Numbered from the stretch's first letter, positions 7,948-17,419 are shown. The stretch: DNA of 64,000 bases from Sycon ciliatum (GCF_964019385.1 NC_088646.1:42033908-42097907); one strand, 5' to 3'. Numbers and translations: made by a program. Notes: generated from the sequence alone by a model not told the origin.

Positions 7948-10494
7948 ATGGCATCCTCGGAGGAATGCCAGGATTTGGAGCGTGAGATCGAGCTCCTGAA
8001 GCTGCGGAAGTCGGCAGCGAAGACGCAGCTTACGAATGCGAGGCGTGGGCTGTTGGTCTTGGTAGATGTCGACACGCGACCTGTGCCGGACAAGGCAACG
8101 GTACTGAAAGCAGTTTCCTTGCTGCAAGGAGCCATGGACGAACTTGCAGGAGTCACCAGGACCCTGGCGAGTTATGTTCAGCAGACCCCAGACTGTCTGG
8201 GAGAATTCCGCAAGTTATCTGAGGATGCGGAGCAAACAGAAGAGAAGTATACGTCCGCGATGGAACGAAGTGCGGACTTCTGTCGGCAATACAGCAGTTT
8301 TGTCACGCCCAATACACGTTTTGGAAGTCCGTCCAGAAAAACTCAAATCTACAAACTGCGAGCTTACCTGGATAGGCACACTGCTCTTGTCGATGAGACC
8401 AGCGCTGATGAACGCGATGAACATGCTAGTGGAGCACGGGAATTTGAGTACGGAGTGGAGTCGCTAGCGCTGCAGACAGATAGTAGTAGTACTGTGGAGC
8501 ACACAGCGATCAGAGAAGCTGGTGCTCAGGCCGGTGCCAGTGAAGTAAAAGTTAGAGCAGACGTAGGGGGCCTCAGTCTCGGAGACAGAGCGCTTCAGTC
8601 CAGCACTAGCATTAGATCTGCTAGTACTTCTGCCACTAACACTAGTAACAGTACTAGTTCTACTTCTAGTACATGTACCAGCACCACTGCAGGGTTGTCA
8701 CCTGCAACCACAAACAACCTGTCACCAGCACAGGCCAGTGTGACAAGCATTAGTTTCACAAGTACAGGTGCCAGTTTCAGTGCTAACTACTTGGCAGCAT
8801 CCAGTGCACCACCACCAGGTTACCTGCAGACCAGGCCAGTGATAGGTATGGGAAGCACTGTGACAGTCAGCGCTGCCACTGGCACCAAGACTAGCACTCG
8901 CAGCAGCAGGCATGCACCAGCAGTGTCTACTACAAGTGCAACTGTGCATACCACTCTGCCAGTGTCTGCGATGAGCTTGCCTCCAACAGCCAAGACCAGA
9001 GTAGGCCAGACTGCCACTCAACCTATAACTCTGCAATCTTCCGCACCTAATAGTATGTTTCAGCCGTCGACACAGCAGCAATTGTATTTGCCGACGTCTC
9101 AATCGCAGCAGCATTCATTGCAGATACCACAGCCACAGTATGCATCACAGGTCATGCAGCAGCAGTGTATTCCGCCACAGCAGCAGTCTACCGTACAAGC
9201 GACTCAGCCGCAGTACGCACCGTTGTCAGTACAGCAGCCAGCACAGCAACAGTATTCTAATTCGGCGCCGCAATACCAGTATTCGGCACAGTCGTATACA
9301 CCACAGCCGTCACAGCCGTATACGCCACAGTACACACAGTCATACACACCGCAGTATACTCAGCAACAGTCCACACCACAAGCCTTACCTACACTGTATC
9401 CTAGTCCGTATTCAGCGCCCACGTTGCCGTACACTCAGGCATCTCTCCCGCCGCTATATCCACCACCACAGTCAGGGTATAGTTCACAGGTGCATGTCCA
9501 ACAGCCATCATCAGATATCACTAAGAATCTGAAGAAGGTGTCAATCCCAACATTCAGCGGCAATAAGCGCGAGTACGACCGATGGAAAGCAGCGTTCGTA
9601 GTATGTGTCGACAAACAGCCGCTCTCGAAAGAGATGAAGTTACTGCAGTTGCGGCAGTATTTGAGTGATGAGGCACTGAAAGTTGTTGAGAGTCTTGGAT
9701 TCTCACCGTCTTCGTACGACGCTGCGCTACGCCGGCTCGAACAACGCTACGGTGGACAACGAAGACAAATCGCTGTACACGTGGAAGAACTAGAGGAGTT
9801 CAACCAGATACGAACCGCAAAGGCAGCAGATCTGGAAAGGTTTGCTGACCTCCTAGAAGTCGCCATCGTACAAATGACGGACGCCGGATTGCAGTCCGAG
9901 CTCGGCATTGGCACAATGTACACAAGGCTGCAGCAGAAATTGGCCACACCAATTCTCACACAGTATCACCGTTGGGTGCTGGAAAACTCCAAGCACGAAT
10001 CCGTGAGAACACTACAAGAGTGGGTGAACCGAGAGGCAGCCATCATCGCTACAGCGACAGAGACAGTGGACGGCGTCAGCGGCAGTGGCAGCAACAGCAG
10101 TAGCAGCACCGGAAGCAGAAATAGCAGCAACAGCAGTAGCAGCACCGGAAGCAGAAATAGCAGTAACGCGCAAGCTGGCACACGACGGACCCATCTGGCA
10201 ACCGACAAGAAGGCCAAATCAACAGCTACATGCGCTCTTTGCGAAGAGAGCCATGCAATTTGGAACTGCCAACAGTTCAAGACCGCTGAGCCATCCAAGC
10301 GTTGGGTACATGCTAAACGTCTCAACCTTTGCTATCGTTGCCTCGGCACAGGCCACCGTGGGAACGATTGCACCAGGAGCCGAACATGTAATGTGAACGG
10401 TTGCAAGGACACACACAACTACCTCCTGCACAAACCAACAACAACACCTGGTGGATGCGACAAGGAGAAGCCGTCTGAGAAACAAACCAGATGA
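7948..10494 (+). CDS. BEL-1 Gag-like protein
   Basis: 848 residues from an ATG 29 bases past the primer-binding site. The first 40 residues form a charged helix, probably coiled coil. About residues 190-510 are low-complexity Ser/Thr/Gln/Pro. A Pao-type Gag domain (DUF1759-like, starting near IPTFSGNKREYDRWK) occupies about 530-700, and a Ser/Asn/Gly linker follows. A cysteine-rich zinc-knuckle region lies near 755-830 (CALCEESHAIWNC, then CYRCLGTGHRGNDC). It ends with TGA at 10492-10494 while Pol is open one frame over. The related BEL-2 has Gag and protease in one frame, so this is either a frameshift mutation or a recoding site. Confidence 0.9.
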   Translation: MASSEECQDLEREIELLKLRKSAAKTQLTNARRGLLVLVDVDTRPVPDKATVLKAVSLLQGAMDELAGVTRTLASYVQQTPDCLGEFRKLSEDAEQTEEKYTSAMERSADFCRQYSSFVTPNTRFGSPSRKTQIYKLRAYLDRHTALVDETSADERDEHASGAREFEYGVESLALQTDSSSTVEHTAIREAGAQAGASEVKVRADVGGLSLGDRALQSSTSIRSASTSATNTSNSTSSTSSTCTSTTAGLSPATTNNLSPAQASVTSISFTSTGASFSANYLAASSAPPPGYLQTRPVIGMGSTVTVSAATGTKTSTRSSRHAPAVSTTSATVHTTLPVSAMSLPPTAKTRVGQTATQPITLQSSAPNSMFQPSTQQQLYLPTSQSQQHSLQIPQPQYASQVMQQQCIPPQQQSTVQATQPQYAPLSVQQPAQQQYSNSAPQYQYSAQSYTPQPSQPYTPQYTQSYTPQYTQQQSTPQALPTLYPSPYSAPTLPYTQASLPPLYPPPQSGYSSQVHVQQPSSDITKNLKKVSIPTFSGNKREYDRWKAAFVVCVDKQPLSKEMKLLQLRQYLSDEALKVVESLGFSPSSYDAALRRLEQRYGGQRRQIAVHVEELEEFNQIRTAKAADLERFADLLEVAIVQMTDAGLQSELGIGTMYTRLQQKLATPILTQYHRWVLENSKHESVRTLQEWVNREAAIIATATETVDGVSGSGSNSSSSTGSRNSSNSSSSTGSRNSSNAQAGTRRTHLATDKKAKSTATCALCEESHAIWNCQQFKTAEPSKRWVHAKRLNLCYRCLGTGHRGNDCTRSRTCNVNGCKDTHNYLLHKPTTTPGGCDKEKPSEKQTR

Positions 10495-13400
10495 ACGAAG
10501 TCATCTAGCAGCCGCGACACTTCAGACTAGACGGCATAAAGAGTCTGTCTCGCTACGTACTGTACCCGTGATTGTGCGAGCTAACGGCAAGTCCGTCGAA
10601 ATCAACGCTCTGCTCGACGACGGGAGCACGAAGACCTACGTCAATGAGGTATTGGCTAAAGAGCTCGGCTTGCAGGGTAAACGGCGAGAAGTTCGGGTAG
10701 CCGTCCTGAGCGGCACCGTAGAGACGTTCACCAGCATGCCAGTCCAGTTTGAGCTTGAGAGCACCGACACTACAGTGAAGCTCAAGATGGAAGCTGACAC
10801 GATAACTGATGTAGTGGGAGATGCCAGAGCCGTCAATTGGCGGAACAAGAAGCGAGCGTGGCAGCATTTAGCTAATCTCGAATTTCCACCGCTTGGCCGC
10901 AAACCTACCATTGATCTCCTGATTGGCCTGGACTACGCCGAGCTTCACAAGTCCGTCAAAGACATCGCCGGCCAACGTGGCGAGCCCATTGCCCGCCTGA
11001 CACCACTCGGATGGACCTGTGTTGGGTCAACGGACAGTGAGACCCTCCCACGCACCCTGTTGACACGCCAGGTAGATGATCTGGGCACTCAAATGAAACG
11101 GTTCTGGGAAGTCGAGGAGGTACCAGCAGCAATGGTAGCCGAGTCGCAACGCACTGCTGACGAGAAGGCAGCACAGGACATCGTCAGCGCTGGGCTCACC
11201 AAGTCGGACGACAAGTACACGGTTCCGTTACCGTGGAAAGGCAACCGAGCCGAGCTACCAGACAACGCCATCATGGCGGAGAAACGGCTCAGAAATACAG
11301 AGCACCGGTTGAAGAAGGACACAGCAGTCGGCGAAGCATACAGCAACGTAATTGAGTCATACGTGAAGAAGGGCTACGTTCGCAAGGTGCCACCCACGGA
11401 AGTCAGCACAACACGATGGTTACTTCCACACTTTCCCGTCCTAAGACCGGACAAGAGCACAACGAAGCTGCGGATAGTGTTTGACGCGGCGGCACGCTGC
11501 CAAGGTGACTCACTAAATGAACACCTCCACGCGGGCCCGAAGCTGCAACGCAGTCTCTTTGATGTTCTCCTTCGCTTTCGGCAGCACCCAGTCGCCATCG
11601 TATGCGACATATCAGAAATGTACCTGCAAGTGAAGGTAGCACCAGCCGATCGTCCCTGCCTACGTTTCCTGTGGCGAAATCTCGACACCAGTAAGCCACC
11701 CGATACGTATGAATTTGAGAGAGTTGTGTTCGGCCTCTGCGTGTCACCGTTTCTGGCACAATTTGTTGCGCAGGAACACGCTAGACGACACCGAGAAGAA
11801 AGCCCCCGAGCAGCCGAGTCCATACTTGACTCCACCTACATGGACGATACGCTGGATTCGGTGGAAACTGTAGCAGACGGCAAGAAGCTGTACCACGATC
11901 TGTCAGCGATGTGGGCTGGAGCCGGCATGAGCGCACGCAAGTGGCTGTCGAATGCACCGGAAGTGCTCGAAGCCATCCCAGCAGAGCCACGAGCAGCCGA
12001 AATCAATCTGGAGTCTGGGGAGCTACCGGCGGTTAAAGCTCTCGGCATTCTCTGGAAAGCAGCCGAAGACGTGTTCTCGTTCCGTCCGGCAACCTCAAGT
12101 GAAACAATCAGCACGAAGCGCCAGTTTCTGCAGCGCATCAGTCAGCTCTTCGACCCGCTAGGCCTGATTGCACCAGTAGTTGTGCAGGGCAAGATCATTA
12201 TGCAGGACATATGGACGTCCGGCACAAACTGGGACGAAGAACTGAATCCGCTACTGAAAGCCTCAGCAACCAAGTGGTTTCAGCAACTACAGCAACTCGT
12301 GTCAATCAGAGTCCCAAGATGCCTCAGCTTGACTAACAGCCAGCAGCAGCTGCATGTGTTTGCAGATGCATCCAGTCTCGCTTACGGCGCAGCCGTATAC
12401 ATGCGCAGCCAGGATAGCAGTGATGTCGCGGCTCGGTTCGTGGCAGCAAAGAGTCGCGTCGCTCCGCTGCAAGCGATCAGCATTCCTCGGCTCGAGTTGA
12501 TGGCTGCAGTAACCGCAGCAGAACTCGGATCTGCAGTTGCTTCAGCGACACAGCTACAGCTGCAGAATGCAGTCTTCTGGACTGATTCCATGGATGTATT
12601 CCATTGGGTCCGGCAACCCAGTCGGCAATACAAGCCATTCATCGCACATCGGATCGGCTACATCCAGACGCTAACTCGACCTGGGCAGTGGCGCTATGTC
12701 CCGACAGCGCTCAATCCAGCAGATCTCGTGTCCCGAGGCGCAACGGTAACGAACCTCGCGGAGAGCAGCTTGTGGTGGGAAGGTCCTGCCTTTCTCCTGC
12801 AGCCATCTACTGAGTGGCCACAACCAGCAGCTACCACGACAGCATCGCCAACAGCTGCTGCAGAAGTCCGCAAGACAGCAGCGCTTCCGTCAACATTTGC
12901 CAGTGTAACCACATCAAACACCGACACCATGTGGCGATTAACCCCAGAGCGTTATTCAGATTTTCAGCGTCTCGTACGAATAACAGGATTGGTGTTAAGC
13001 TTCATCAGTAATGTGAGCAGTAATCAGCGCGCCACGGGGGAGCTGACAGTCTCAGAGCTTCAAGACGCTGAGCGTCTGTTGTTCAAGGGCGCACAAGCAG
13101 AAGCCTTTGGACAAGAGCTGCAGGCGCTAGCAAATGGCAAGGCCCTTCCAGCTAGTTCAGTTCTCAGCAAGCTAAGTCCCAGAGTCGACGAAGATGGTCT
13201 GTTACGTTGCGACGGTCGAACGAAGTACGCAGAGTGGCTACCGTACGACGTACGTTACCCAGTTATTCTGCCACGACACCACCATATCACGAAGTTAGTG
13301 GTTAAGCATCACCACGAATTGCAGCAGCACGGCGGTACCAACCAGACACTTTCATCGGTATGCGAGAGATTCTGGATAGTGGCTGCTCGAGAGGTGATAC

Positions 13401-14407
13401 GGGAGTGGGAACACGAATGTGCGCGGTGCATACGCACGAGGGCGAAGCCAGCTGAGCAAGTGATGGCACCCCTTCCAAAGAGTCGTCTGGAGCCACCACT
13501 TCGAGCATTTGCTAAGACAGCCGTGGACTTTGCTGGGCCGTATATCACAATCCAAGGCCGTGGAAGAGCACGTCAGAAGCAATACGTGTGCCTCTTCACC
13601 TGTCTGTTAAGTCGTGCAGTTCATCTGGAGCTTGCGTATGGGCTTGATACTGATTCATTCCTGCGCGCATTCTCACGTTTTGCCCATCGCCGTGGACTAC
13701 CAGTGCAAGTTCTGTCGGACAATGGAACGAACTTTATCGGCGCTAATCGGGAGCTGCGAGAGCTGGTCGATGCGCTCGACAAAGATGCCATCCAGCGGTC
13801 AGCAGCAAACCGCAAGATGGACTGGTCATTCAACCCACCACTCGCCCCGCATTTCGGCGGAGCGCACGAAGCCATGATCAAGTCAGCGAAAAGAGCAACT
13901 GCCAAGATCCTAGGGAACGCAGACATTACAGATGAAGAGTTGATGACTGCCTTCACAGGTGCGGAAGCCCTACTCAACTCGCGCCCACTGACCTTCCAAA
14001 GCGCCAACCCTGCAGATGTGAGTCCCTTGACACCCAACCACTTCCTGATTGGGCAAGCCGGTGGTCAGTATGCACCCGAGTCAGTGGACACTCAGCCATT
14101 TCACCCGAGGAACCGGTGGCGTCGTATCCAAGAGCTGCTGCAGCACTTCTGGCAGCGTTGGCTGACAGAATGGGTTCCGGCATTGAATCAGCGCCGGAAG
14201 TGGCTTGCCGAGCGTAAGGACGTCAGCTGTGACGACGTTGTCCTAGTCATCCAACCTGATTCCCCACGTGGTCAATGGCCATTGGGTCGAGTCACTCAGA
14301 CCTTCCCGGGCGCTGACGGAAAGGTACGCGTCGTCGAAGTGCAGGTCGCCGGTAAGCGAATGACCCGACCAATTACGAAGGTATGCCCTCTAGAGTTTGT
14401 AGATTGA
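10451..14407 (+). CDS. BEL-1 Pol polyprotein (protease, RT, RNase H, integrase)
   Basis: 1318 codons from a GTG. There is no ATG upstream of the protease, so expression probably depends on shifting from Gag; this frame is open from 10397 and is +1 relative to Gag. Domains: protease with LLDDGSTKTYV near residue 55; Pao-type reverse transcriptase with YMDD at 463-466; RNase H-like region (ADASSLAYG); integrase zinc finger; an integrase core with VDFAGPY, SDNGTNF and the catalytic Glu in HFGGAHE; and a C-terminal DUF5641-like segment ending in TGA. No internal stops. Domain order and the Pao RT assign it to BEL/Pao. Whether it is still active depends on how the Gag/Pol junction is decoded. Confidence 0.92.
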   Translation: MDATRRSRLRNKPDERSHLAAATLQTRRHKESVSLRTVPVIVRANGKSVEINALLDDGSTKTYVNEVLAKELGLQGKRREVRVAVLSGTVETFTSMPVQFELESTDTTVKLKMEADTITDVVGDARAVNWRNKKRAWQHLANLEFPPLGRKPTIDLLIGLDYAELHKSVKDIAGQRGEPIARLTPLGWTCVGSTDSETLPRTLLTRQVDDLGTQMKRFWEVEEVPAAMVAESQRTADEKAAQDIVSAGLTKSDDKYTVPLPWKGNRAELPDNAIMAEKRLRNTEHRLKKDTAVGEAYSNVIESYVKKGYVRKVPPTEVSTTRWLLPHFPVLRPDKSTTKLRIVFDAAARCQGDSLNEHLHAGPKLQRSLFDVLLRFRQHPVAIVCDISEMYLQVKVAPADRPCLRFLWRNLDTSKPPDTYEFERVVFGLCVSPFLAQFVAQEHARRHREESPRAAESILDSTYMDDTLDSVETVADGKKLYHDLSAMWAGAGMSARKWLSNAPEVLEAIPAEPRAAEINLESGELPAVKALGILWKAAEDVFSFRPATSSETISTKRQFLQRISQLFDPLGLIAPVVVQGKIIMQDIWTSGTNWDEELNPLLKASATKWFQQLQQLVSIRVPRCLSLTNSQQQLHVFADASSLAYGAAVYMRSQDSSDVAARFVAAKSRVAPLQAISIPRLELMAAVTAAELGSAVASATQLQLQNAVFWTDSMDVFHWVRQPSRQYKPFIAHRIGYIQTLTRPGQWRYVPTALNPADLVSRGATVTNLAESSLWWEGPAFLLQPSTEWPQPAATTTASPTAAAEVRKTAALPSTFASVTTSNTDTMWRLTPERYSDFQRLVRITGLVLSFISNVSSNQRATGELTVSELQDAERLLFKGAQAEAFGQELQALANGKALPASSVLSKLSPRVDEDGLLRCDGRTKYAEWLPYDVRYPVILPRHHHITKLVVKHHHELQQHGGTNQTLSSVCERFWIVAAREVIREWEHECARCIRTRAKPAEQVMAPLPKSRLEPPLRAFAKTAVDFAGPYITIQGRGRARQKQYVCLFTCLLSRAVHLELAYGLDTDSFLRAFSRFAHRRGLPVQVLSDNGTNFIGANRELRELVDALDKDAIQRSAANRKMDWSFNPPLAPHFGGAHEAMIKSAKRATAKILGNADITDEELMTAFTGAEALLNSRPLTFQSANPADVSPLTPNHFLIGQAGGQYAPESVDTQPFHPRNRWRRIQELLQHFWQRWLTEWVPALNQRRKWLAERKDVSCDDVVLVIQPDSPRGQWPLGRVTQTFPGADGKVRVVEVQVAGKRMTRPITKVCPLEFVD

Positions 14408-14420
14408 TCCTAGTCGGATC

Positions 14421-14433
14421 AAGAAGGGGAGGA
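14421..14433 (+). promoter_or_regulatory. BEL-1 polypurine tract
   Basis: AAGAAGGGGAGGA lies directly before the 3' LTR start at 14434, the expected place for the plus-strand primer. Confidence 0.8.
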
Positions 14434-14468
14434 TGTGCTGAAGACGTTCGCCACAATGTGAACTGATG
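14434..14468 (+). repeat. BEL-1 3' LTR, first 35 bases before the gap
   Basis: Identical to 898-932. The remaining 1.4 kb or so expected for this LTR is not present because the N gap begins. Confidence 0.85.
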
Positions 14469-14668
14469 NNNNNNNNNNNNNNNNNNNNNNNNNNNNNNNN
14501 NNNNNNNNNNNNNNNNNNNNNNNNNNNNNNNNNNNNNNNNNNNNNNNNNNNNNNNNNNNNNNNNNNNNNNNNNNNNNNNNNNNNNNNNNNNNNNNNNNNN
14601 NNNNNNNNNNNNNNNNNNNNNNNNNNNNNNNNNNNNNNNNNNNNNNNNNNNNNNNNNNNNNNNNNNNN
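14469..14668. other. Assembly gap (200 N)
   Basis: A run of 200 N of conventional length; the true size is unknown. It replaces the rest of the BEL-1 3' LTR and the start of the ribozyme-bearing mosaic. Confidence 1.
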
Positions 14669-14672
14669 ATTG

Positions 14673-14674
<2 letters not shown>

Positions 14675-14703
<29 letters not shown>
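14675..14703. repeat. (TA)n tract, first of the module junctions
   Basis: Pure TA repeat. Similar tracts lie at 14862-14875, 15035-15052, 17925-17948, 18162-18172, 18393-18405 and 18763-18784. Each marks a boundary between distinct sequence modules. Confidence 0.9.
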
Positions 14704-14706
<3 letters not shown>

Positions 14707-14768
14707 CTGGTTAGAGGGAAAGAGACAAACGGGAAAAGTCTGAAGAAAAAATTGACTGTCACCACCAG

Positions 14769-14845
14769 GACTCGAACAAGGGACCCTCGCTTGTAGCCAG
14801 CGATGCTCTAACCACTGAGCTATGGTGTAGTCGTCATCCAAGCAG
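14769..14845 (-). repeat. tRNA-related sequence (SINE head or tRNA pseudogene)
   Basis: On the minus strand the sequence has a D-arm-like A box (AGCTCAGTGGTTAGAGC), a 5-bp anticodon-like stem (TCGCT/AGCGA) and a B-box-like GTTCGAGTCC. The T stem does not pair properly, the anticodon loop lacks T at position 33, and the acceptor is poorly matched. It is therefore not a functional tRNA. A tRNA-derived SINE head is the likelier reading. Confidence 0.5.
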
Positions 14846-14875
14846 AGACCGTTCAACGTTTTATATATATATATA

Positions 14876-15036
14876 CTCAATCTGCGGACAGCATGCTGTT
14901 TCGTTCTTTTTGAACTCATCAGCGCAGCACAGAGGAAATGAGGCCGAACCTGATAGCAATGGAAATAAAAATTTCCAATCAGGCCCGAACGTACCTTGCC
15001 AGAGTGCTCAAACTGACAAGTCAGTGAGCTCTGCAT
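14876..15036 (-). repeat. Ribozyme-bearing module X, copy 1 (truncated)
   Basis: About 161 bp bounded by (TA)n tracts, shared with 17949-18161, 18405-18536 and 18552-18762. It holds a hammerhead on the minus strand and next to it a hairpin-forming stretch (TGGAAAT-AAAA-ATTTCCA inside CCTGAT/ATCAGG arms). It also carries the motif GAGTGCTC, a recurrent TTGAGCACTCT-type sequence in this region. Confidence 0.8.
14882..14927 (-). ncRNA. Type I hammerhead ribozyme motif (module X copy 1)
   Basis: Read on the minus strand: stem I CTGCG/CGCAG, core CTGATGA, stem II GTTC-AAAAA-GAAC, core GAAA, a short stem III (ACAG/CTGT, 4-base loop), then cleavage-site C (complement of 14887) just before the 3' strand of stem I. 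All invariant core positions (CUGANGA, GAAA, UH) are present. Stem I is the open helix, so the topology is type I. Confidence 0.85.
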
Positions 15037-15195
15037 ATATATATATATATATCCTTGGTGAGGACCGCTTCCATTGTGTACTAGCTCCAGTGCACCCCAG
15101 CGCTGTTGAGCCCTCTTTGCGGTGGACGGGACCACTTCCCCCTGTGTGAAGGCTCTCTTTTATAGATTGAGCACTCTTTCTCAGATACCGCAGCT

Positions 15196-15546
15196 ATGGA
15201 CCCACCAAGACGGACGGACCTCGGCTATTCCCTCGGGAATATACCCATCCCATCAGCAGACTCCTACCGAAAGCGTCTGGTGGAGAAAGTGGAGAGTGTA
15301 ATACGCCGGATGAGGTGGAAGGCGTTCTTCTTTCTCAACGGCGAGACCAGAGCGCAGGAGACCGAGACATATGGTTTCCCAAGCCAGAAGACGCCACCGC
15401 CAGTGCCGCAGCTAAAGGCATTCGAAGACGTTACACTGCCTGCACCTAGCAGTAACTCTTCACTCTCCACACTTCACGCTTTCTCTTTTGTGCGCCTTGC
15501 TGTGTGGTTGTGTATTTCTTTAGTGGACCTGACAGCCCTGCTTTAG
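15196..15546 (+). CDS. 116-residue ORF of the 556-bp unit, copy 1 (retroelement N-terminal fragment)
   Basis: The ORF starts MDPPRRTDLGYSLGNIPIPS and includes a basic stretch RRMRWKAFFFL and the segment TYGFPSQKTPPPVPQL. From memory these resemble the region before the reverse transcriptase in multi-copy retroelement proteins of aquatic invertebrates, possibly Penelope-like; I cannot verify this. The last 34 residues or so, which include a hydrophobic stretch, look unrelated, as if the reading frame had been joined to other sequence. No enzymatic domain is present. Whether it is translated is unknown. The stop lies 8 bases before the hammerhead. Confidence 0.5.
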   Translation: MDPPRRTDLGYSLGNIPIPSADSYRKRLVEKVESVIRRMRWKAFFFLNGETRAQETETYGFPSQKTPPPVPQLKAFEDVTLPAPSSNSSLSTLHAFSFVRLAVWLCISLVDLTALL

Positions 15547-15554
15547 TTAGAAAA

Positions 15555-15597
15555 GTTGCCTGACGATTGAAAAACTCAAGAAACTCGGAGTAGCAAC
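15555..15597 (+). ncRNA. Type I hammerhead ribozyme motif, array unit 1
   Basis: Stem I GTTGC/GCAAC; core CTGACGA; stem II TTGA-AAAAC-TCAA; core GAAA; minimal stem III (ACT/AGT with a 3-base loop); cleavage-site A at 15592 followed by the 3' strand of stem I. The U-A pair closing stem II is weaker than the usual G-C. A very short stem III is known for retroelement hammerheads, which can act as dimers; a tandem array provides that. Confidence 0.82.
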
Positions 15598-15751
15598 GGA
15601 TTGTGTTTCCTTGGTGAGGACCGCTTCCATTGTGTACTAGCTCCAGTGCACCCCAGCGCTGTTGAGCCCTCTTTGCGGTGGACGGGACCACTTCCCCCTG
15701 TGTGAAGGCTCTCTTTTATAGATTGAGCACTCTTTCTCAGATACCGCAGCT

Positions 15752-16102
15752 ATGGACCCACCAAGACGGACGGACCTCGGCTATTCCCTCGGGAATATAC
15801 CCATCCCATCAGCAGACTCCTACCGAACGCGTCTGGTGGAGAAAGTGGAGAGTGTAATACGCCGGATGAGGTGGAAGGCGTTCTTCTTTCTCAACGGCGA
15901 GACCAGAGCGCAGGAGACCGAGACATATGGTTTCCCAAGCCAGAAGACGCCACCGCCAGTGCCGCAGCTAAAGGCATTCGAAGACGTTACACTGCCTGCA
16001 CCTAGCAGTAACTCTTCACTCTCCACACTTCACGCTTTCTCTTTTGTGCGCCTTGCTGTGTGGTTGTGTATTTCTTTAGTGGACCTGACAGCCCTGCTTT
16101 AG
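15752..16102 (+). CDS. 116-residue ORF of the 556-bp unit, copy 2
   Basis: Same as the ORF at 15196 except one substitution (Lys to Thr in the SYRKRLVEK segment). It lies inside the monomer delimited by the hammerheads of units 1 and 2. Confidence 0.45.
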   Translation: MDPPRRTDLGYSLGNIPIPSADSYRTRLVEKVESVIRRMRWKAFFFLNGETRAQETETYGFPSQKTPPPVPQLKAFEDVTLPAPSSNSSLSTLHAFSFVRLAVWLCISLVDLTALL

Positions 16103-16110
16103 TTAGAAAA

Positions 16111-16153
16111 GTTGCCTGACGATTGAAAAACTCAAGAAACTCGGAGTAGCAAC
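16111..16153 (+). ncRNA. Type I hammerhead ribozyme motif, array unit 2
   Basis: Identical in sequence to the motif at 15555-15597, exactly 556 bases downstream; predicted cleavage after 16148. Confidence 0.82.
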
Positions 16154-16307
16154 GGATTGTGTTTCCTTGGTGAGGACCGCTTCCATTGTGTACTAGCTCC
16201 AGTGCACCCCAGCGCTGTTGAGCCCTCTTTGCGGTGGACGGGACCACTTCCCCCTGTGTGAAGGCTCTCTTTTATAGATTGAGCACTCTTTCTCAGATAC
16301 CGCAGCT

Positions 16308-16658
16308 ATGGACCCACCAAGACGGACGGACCTCGGCTATTCCCTCGGGAATATACCCATCCCATCAGCAGACTCCTACCGAAAGCGTCTGGTGGAGAAA
16401 GTGGAGAGTGTAATACGCCGGATGAGGTGGAAGGCGTTCTTCTTTCTCAACGGCGAGACCAGAGCGCAGGAGACCGAGACATATGGTTTCCCAAGCCAGA
16501 AGACGCCACCGCCAGTGCCGCAGCTAAAGGCATTCGAAGACGTTACACTGCCTGCACCTAGCAGTAACTCTTCACTCTCCACACTTCACGCTTTCTCTTT
16601 TGTGCGCCTTGCTGTGTGGTTGTGTATTTCTTTAGTGGACCTGACAGCCCTGCTTTAG
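16308..16658 (+). CDS. 116-residue ORF of the 556-bp unit, copy 3
   Basis: Translation identical to the copy at 15196-15546. Confidence 0.45.
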   Translation: MDPPRRTDLGYSLGNIPIPSADSYRKRLVEKVESVIRRMRWKAFFFLNGETRAQETETYGFPSQKTPPPVPQLKAFEDVTLPAPSSNSSLSTLHAFSFVRLAVWLCISLVDLTALL

Positions 16659-16666
16659 TTAGAAAA

Positions 16667-16709
16667 GTTGCCTGACGATTGAAAAACTCAAGAAACTCGG
16701 AGTAGCAAC
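16667..16709 (+). ncRNA. Type I hammerhead ribozyme motif, array unit 3
   Basis: Identical to the unit 1 motif; predicted cleavage after 16704. Confidence 0.82.
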
Positions 16710-16863
16710 GGATTGTGTTTCCTTGGTGAGGACCGCTTCCATTGTGTACTAGCTCCAGTGCACCCCAGCGCTGTTGAGCCCTCTTTGCGGTGGACGGGAC
16801 CACTTCCCCCTGTGTGAAGGCTCTCTTTTATAGATTGAGCACTCTTTCTCAGATACCGCAGCT

Positions 16864-17214
16864 ATGGACCCACCAAGACGGACGGACCTCGGCTATTCCC
16901 TCGGGAATATACCCATCCCATCAGCAGACTCCTACCGAAAGCGTCTGGTGGAGAAAGTGGAGAGTGTAATACGCCGGATGAGGTGGAAGGCGTTCTTCTT
17001 TCTCAACGGCGAGACCAGAGCGCAGGAGACCGAGACATATGGTTTCCCAAGCCAGAAGACGCCACCGCCAGTGCCGCAGCTAAAGGCATTCGAAGACGTT
17101 ACACTGCCTGCACCTAGCAGTAACTCTTCACTCTCCACACTTCACGCTTTCTCTTTTGTGCGCCTTGCTGTGTGGTTGTGTATTTCTTTAGTGGACCTGA
17201 CAGCCCTGCTTTAG
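16864..17214 (+). CDS. 116-residue ORF of the 556-bp unit, copy 4
   Basis: Translation identical to the copy at 15196-15546. Confidence 0.45.
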   Translation: MDPPRRTDLGYSLGNIPIPSADSYRKRLVEKVESVIRRMRWKAFFFLNGETRAQETETYGFPSQKTPPPVPQLKAFEDVTLPAPSSNSSLSTLHAFSFVRLAVWLCISLVDLTALL

Positions 17215-17222
17215 TTAGAAAA

Positions 17223-17265
17223 GTTGCCTGACGATTGAAAAACTCAAGAAACTCGGAGTAGCAAC
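17223..17265 (+). ncRNA. Type I hammerhead ribozyme motif, array unit 4
   Basis: Identical to the unit 1 motif; predicted cleavage after 17260. Confidence 0.82.
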
Positions 17266-17419
17266 GGATTGTGTTTCCTTGGTGAGGACCGCTTCCATTG
17301 TGTACTAGCTCCAGTGCACCCCAGCGCTGTTGAGCCCTCTTTGCGGTGGACGGGACCACTTCCCCCTGTGTGAAGGCTCTCTTTTATAGATTGAGCACTC
17401 TTTCTCAGATACCGCAGCT

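Larger units (their letters stand above)
898..14468 (+). mobile_element. BEL/Pao LTR retrotransposon BEL-1, interrupted by gypsy-1 and cut by an assembly gap
   Basis: The 5' LTR starts at 898 with TGTGCTGAAG. It is split by gypsy-1 (1832-7331) and ends at 7897 just before a primer-binding site. Gag (7948-10494) and Pol (10451-14407) follow, then a purine tract and the first 35 bases of the 3' LTR (14434-14468), which match 898-932. The rest of the 3' LTR is lost in the N gap, so target duplications cannot be checked. With gypsy-1 removed the 5' LTR is about 1.5 kb, long for the group. The element sits inside R1 copy 1. Confidence 0.9.

Noticed and set aside
14769..14845. A functional tRNA gene on the minus strand
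   Set aside because: T stem unpaired and no T at position 33; better explained as a SINE head or pseudogene.
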